The position numbers were made by a program, and so were the translations under genes. Shown here in pieces: positions 6,254-6,425 of a stretch of DNA of 6,425 nt; position 1 is the stretch's first letter; each line of letters starts with the position of its first letter. Source of the DNA: an uncultured Fimbriimonadales bacterium (GTDB lineage Bacteria > Armatimonadota > Fimbriimonadia > Fimbriimonadales > GBS-DC); the NCBI GenBank assembly GCA_937934465.1, contig CALGZO010000107.1, positions 1 to 6,425 on the forward strand, read 5' to 3'. The notes under the pieces are model-generated. The model worked only from the letters and a program-made list of their open reading frames with translations. It was not told the DNA's origin and did not search any database.

Positions 6254-6425
6254 GAGTCGTCATCGCGGGTTATTACGGCTATCGCAACTGGGGCGACGAG
6301 GGCTCGCTCGCCGCGATTCTGTGTGGCTTGGACATTCCTGTCCAAGCCACTGTAGCACGGACATTCCTGTCCGTGCCTTCGGGCATGGACAAGAATGTCC
6401 AAGCCACTACAGCGCATACGCCTTC
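6250..6425 (+). CDS. csaB: Polysaccharide pyruvyl transferase CsaB-type, N-terminus interrupted by a palindromic repeat (partial)
   Basis: The ATG at 6250 overlaps the kinase stop (ATGA). The first residues, MRVVIAGYYGYRNWGDEGSL followed by AAIL, match the start of CsaB-type pyruvyltransferases, whose hallmark is GYYGxxNxGDExxLxAI. These enzymes add ketal pyruvate to cell-wall polysaccharide, a modification recognised by SLH domains that hold S-layer proteins. From codon 25 (6322 onward) the sequence is the repeat element, read as CGLDIPVQATVARTFLSVPS and then GMDKNVQATTAHTP, with no stop through the window end (58 codons). Normally about 20 residues separate AAIL from the next strand and its LSxxP motif; here there are about 31 before HTP. 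Either the gene is disrupted and frame retention is chance, or the repeat is translated as part of the enzyme. The C-terminal part is outside the window, so intactness cannot be judged. Confidence 0.75.
   Translation, partial: MRVVIAGYYGYRNWGDEGSLAAILCGLDIPVQATVARTFLSVPSGMDKNVQATTAHTP
6323..6412. repeat. Compact palindromic repeat element (three GGACA-N4-TGTCC units, 15-bp terminal inverted repeats)
   Basis: Three GGACA-N4-TGTCC units begin at 6330, 6359 and 6387 (steps of 29 and 28). Unit 1 is a perfect hairpin with 12-bp arms (6323-6334 and 6339-6350) and loop TTCC. Unit 2 has 9-bp arms (6355-6363 and 6368-6376) with the same loop. Unit 3 (6386-6401) has 6-bp arms, loop AGAA, and is the inverted orientation of unit 1. 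The outer ends form a perfect 15-bp inverted repeat, GTGGCTTGGACATTC at 6323-6337 and its complement at 6393-6407. CTGTAG (6350-6355) can also pair with CTACAG (6407-6412). TGTCCAAGCCACT is repeated directly at 6339 and 6396. The layout resembles a REP/MITE-like element mobilised in trans; no transposase is in the window. Confidence 0.85.

Noticed and set aside
6323..6412. The GGACA-N4-TGTCC units as a short CRISPR array or a transcription terminator
   Set aside because: Units are inverted as well as direct, spacers are only about 14-15 bases and not unique, and no cas genes are near. No U-run follows the hairpins, and the position inside an open csaB frame argues against a terminator.
6223..6417. 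Minus-strand 64-codon frame across the repeat
   Set aside because: It reads the reverse of the palindromic element and of the conserved CsaB N-terminus; no start signal or family resemblance.

Overview
The window is a dense, GC-rich (roughly 60% by eye) bacterial chromosome segment. It holds two divergent transcription units that fire from a 93-base gap at 4634-4726. Nothing in it looks like a phage, plasmid or CRISPR locus. Three features hint at a lineage with an S-layer or secondary cell-wall polymer and with leaderless mRNAs, such as Armatimonadota or Deinococcus-Thermus-like bacteria: a CsaB-type pyruvyltransferase start, -10 boxes placed directly on start codons, and palindromic GGACA-N4-TGTCC repeats. 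The phylum is a guess; there is no rRNA or marker that settles it.

Minus strand, read from 4633 down to 1. First comes a degenerate S41/CtpA-like protein that has lost all three catalytic residues. It overlaps by 4 bases (ATGA) an intact, membrane-anchored S41 C-terminal processing protease. That gene overlaps rpiB (ribose-5-phosphate isomerase B) by another ATGA. hflX, the ribosome-splitting GTPase, follows directly; its conserved first beta strand lies upstream of its first canonical start codon. After 56 bases, the first 41 codons of a heavy-metal-associated (CxxC) protein run off the left edge. That gene has its own consensus, apparently leaderless promoter. The first four genes look like one operon combining envelope proteolysis (an active and a dead protease), pentose-phosphate metabolism and ribosome rescue.

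Plus strand, read from 4727 to 6425. An FGGY-family sugar kinase, annotated by similarity as xylulokinase-like but with altered sugar-contact residues, starts with no Shine-Dalgarno a few bases after a TATGAT box. It overlaps by ATGA the start of a csaB-type polysaccharide pyruvyltransferase gene. Only 24 conserved residues into csaB, the sequence becomes a compact palindromic repeat (6323-6412) that stays open in frame to the window end. Either the gene is interrupted, or a repeat has been domesticated as a protein segment.

The points most worth following are the active/dead protease pair, the palindromic element inside csaB, the apparent non-AUG start of hflX and the shared leaderless-promoter motif.
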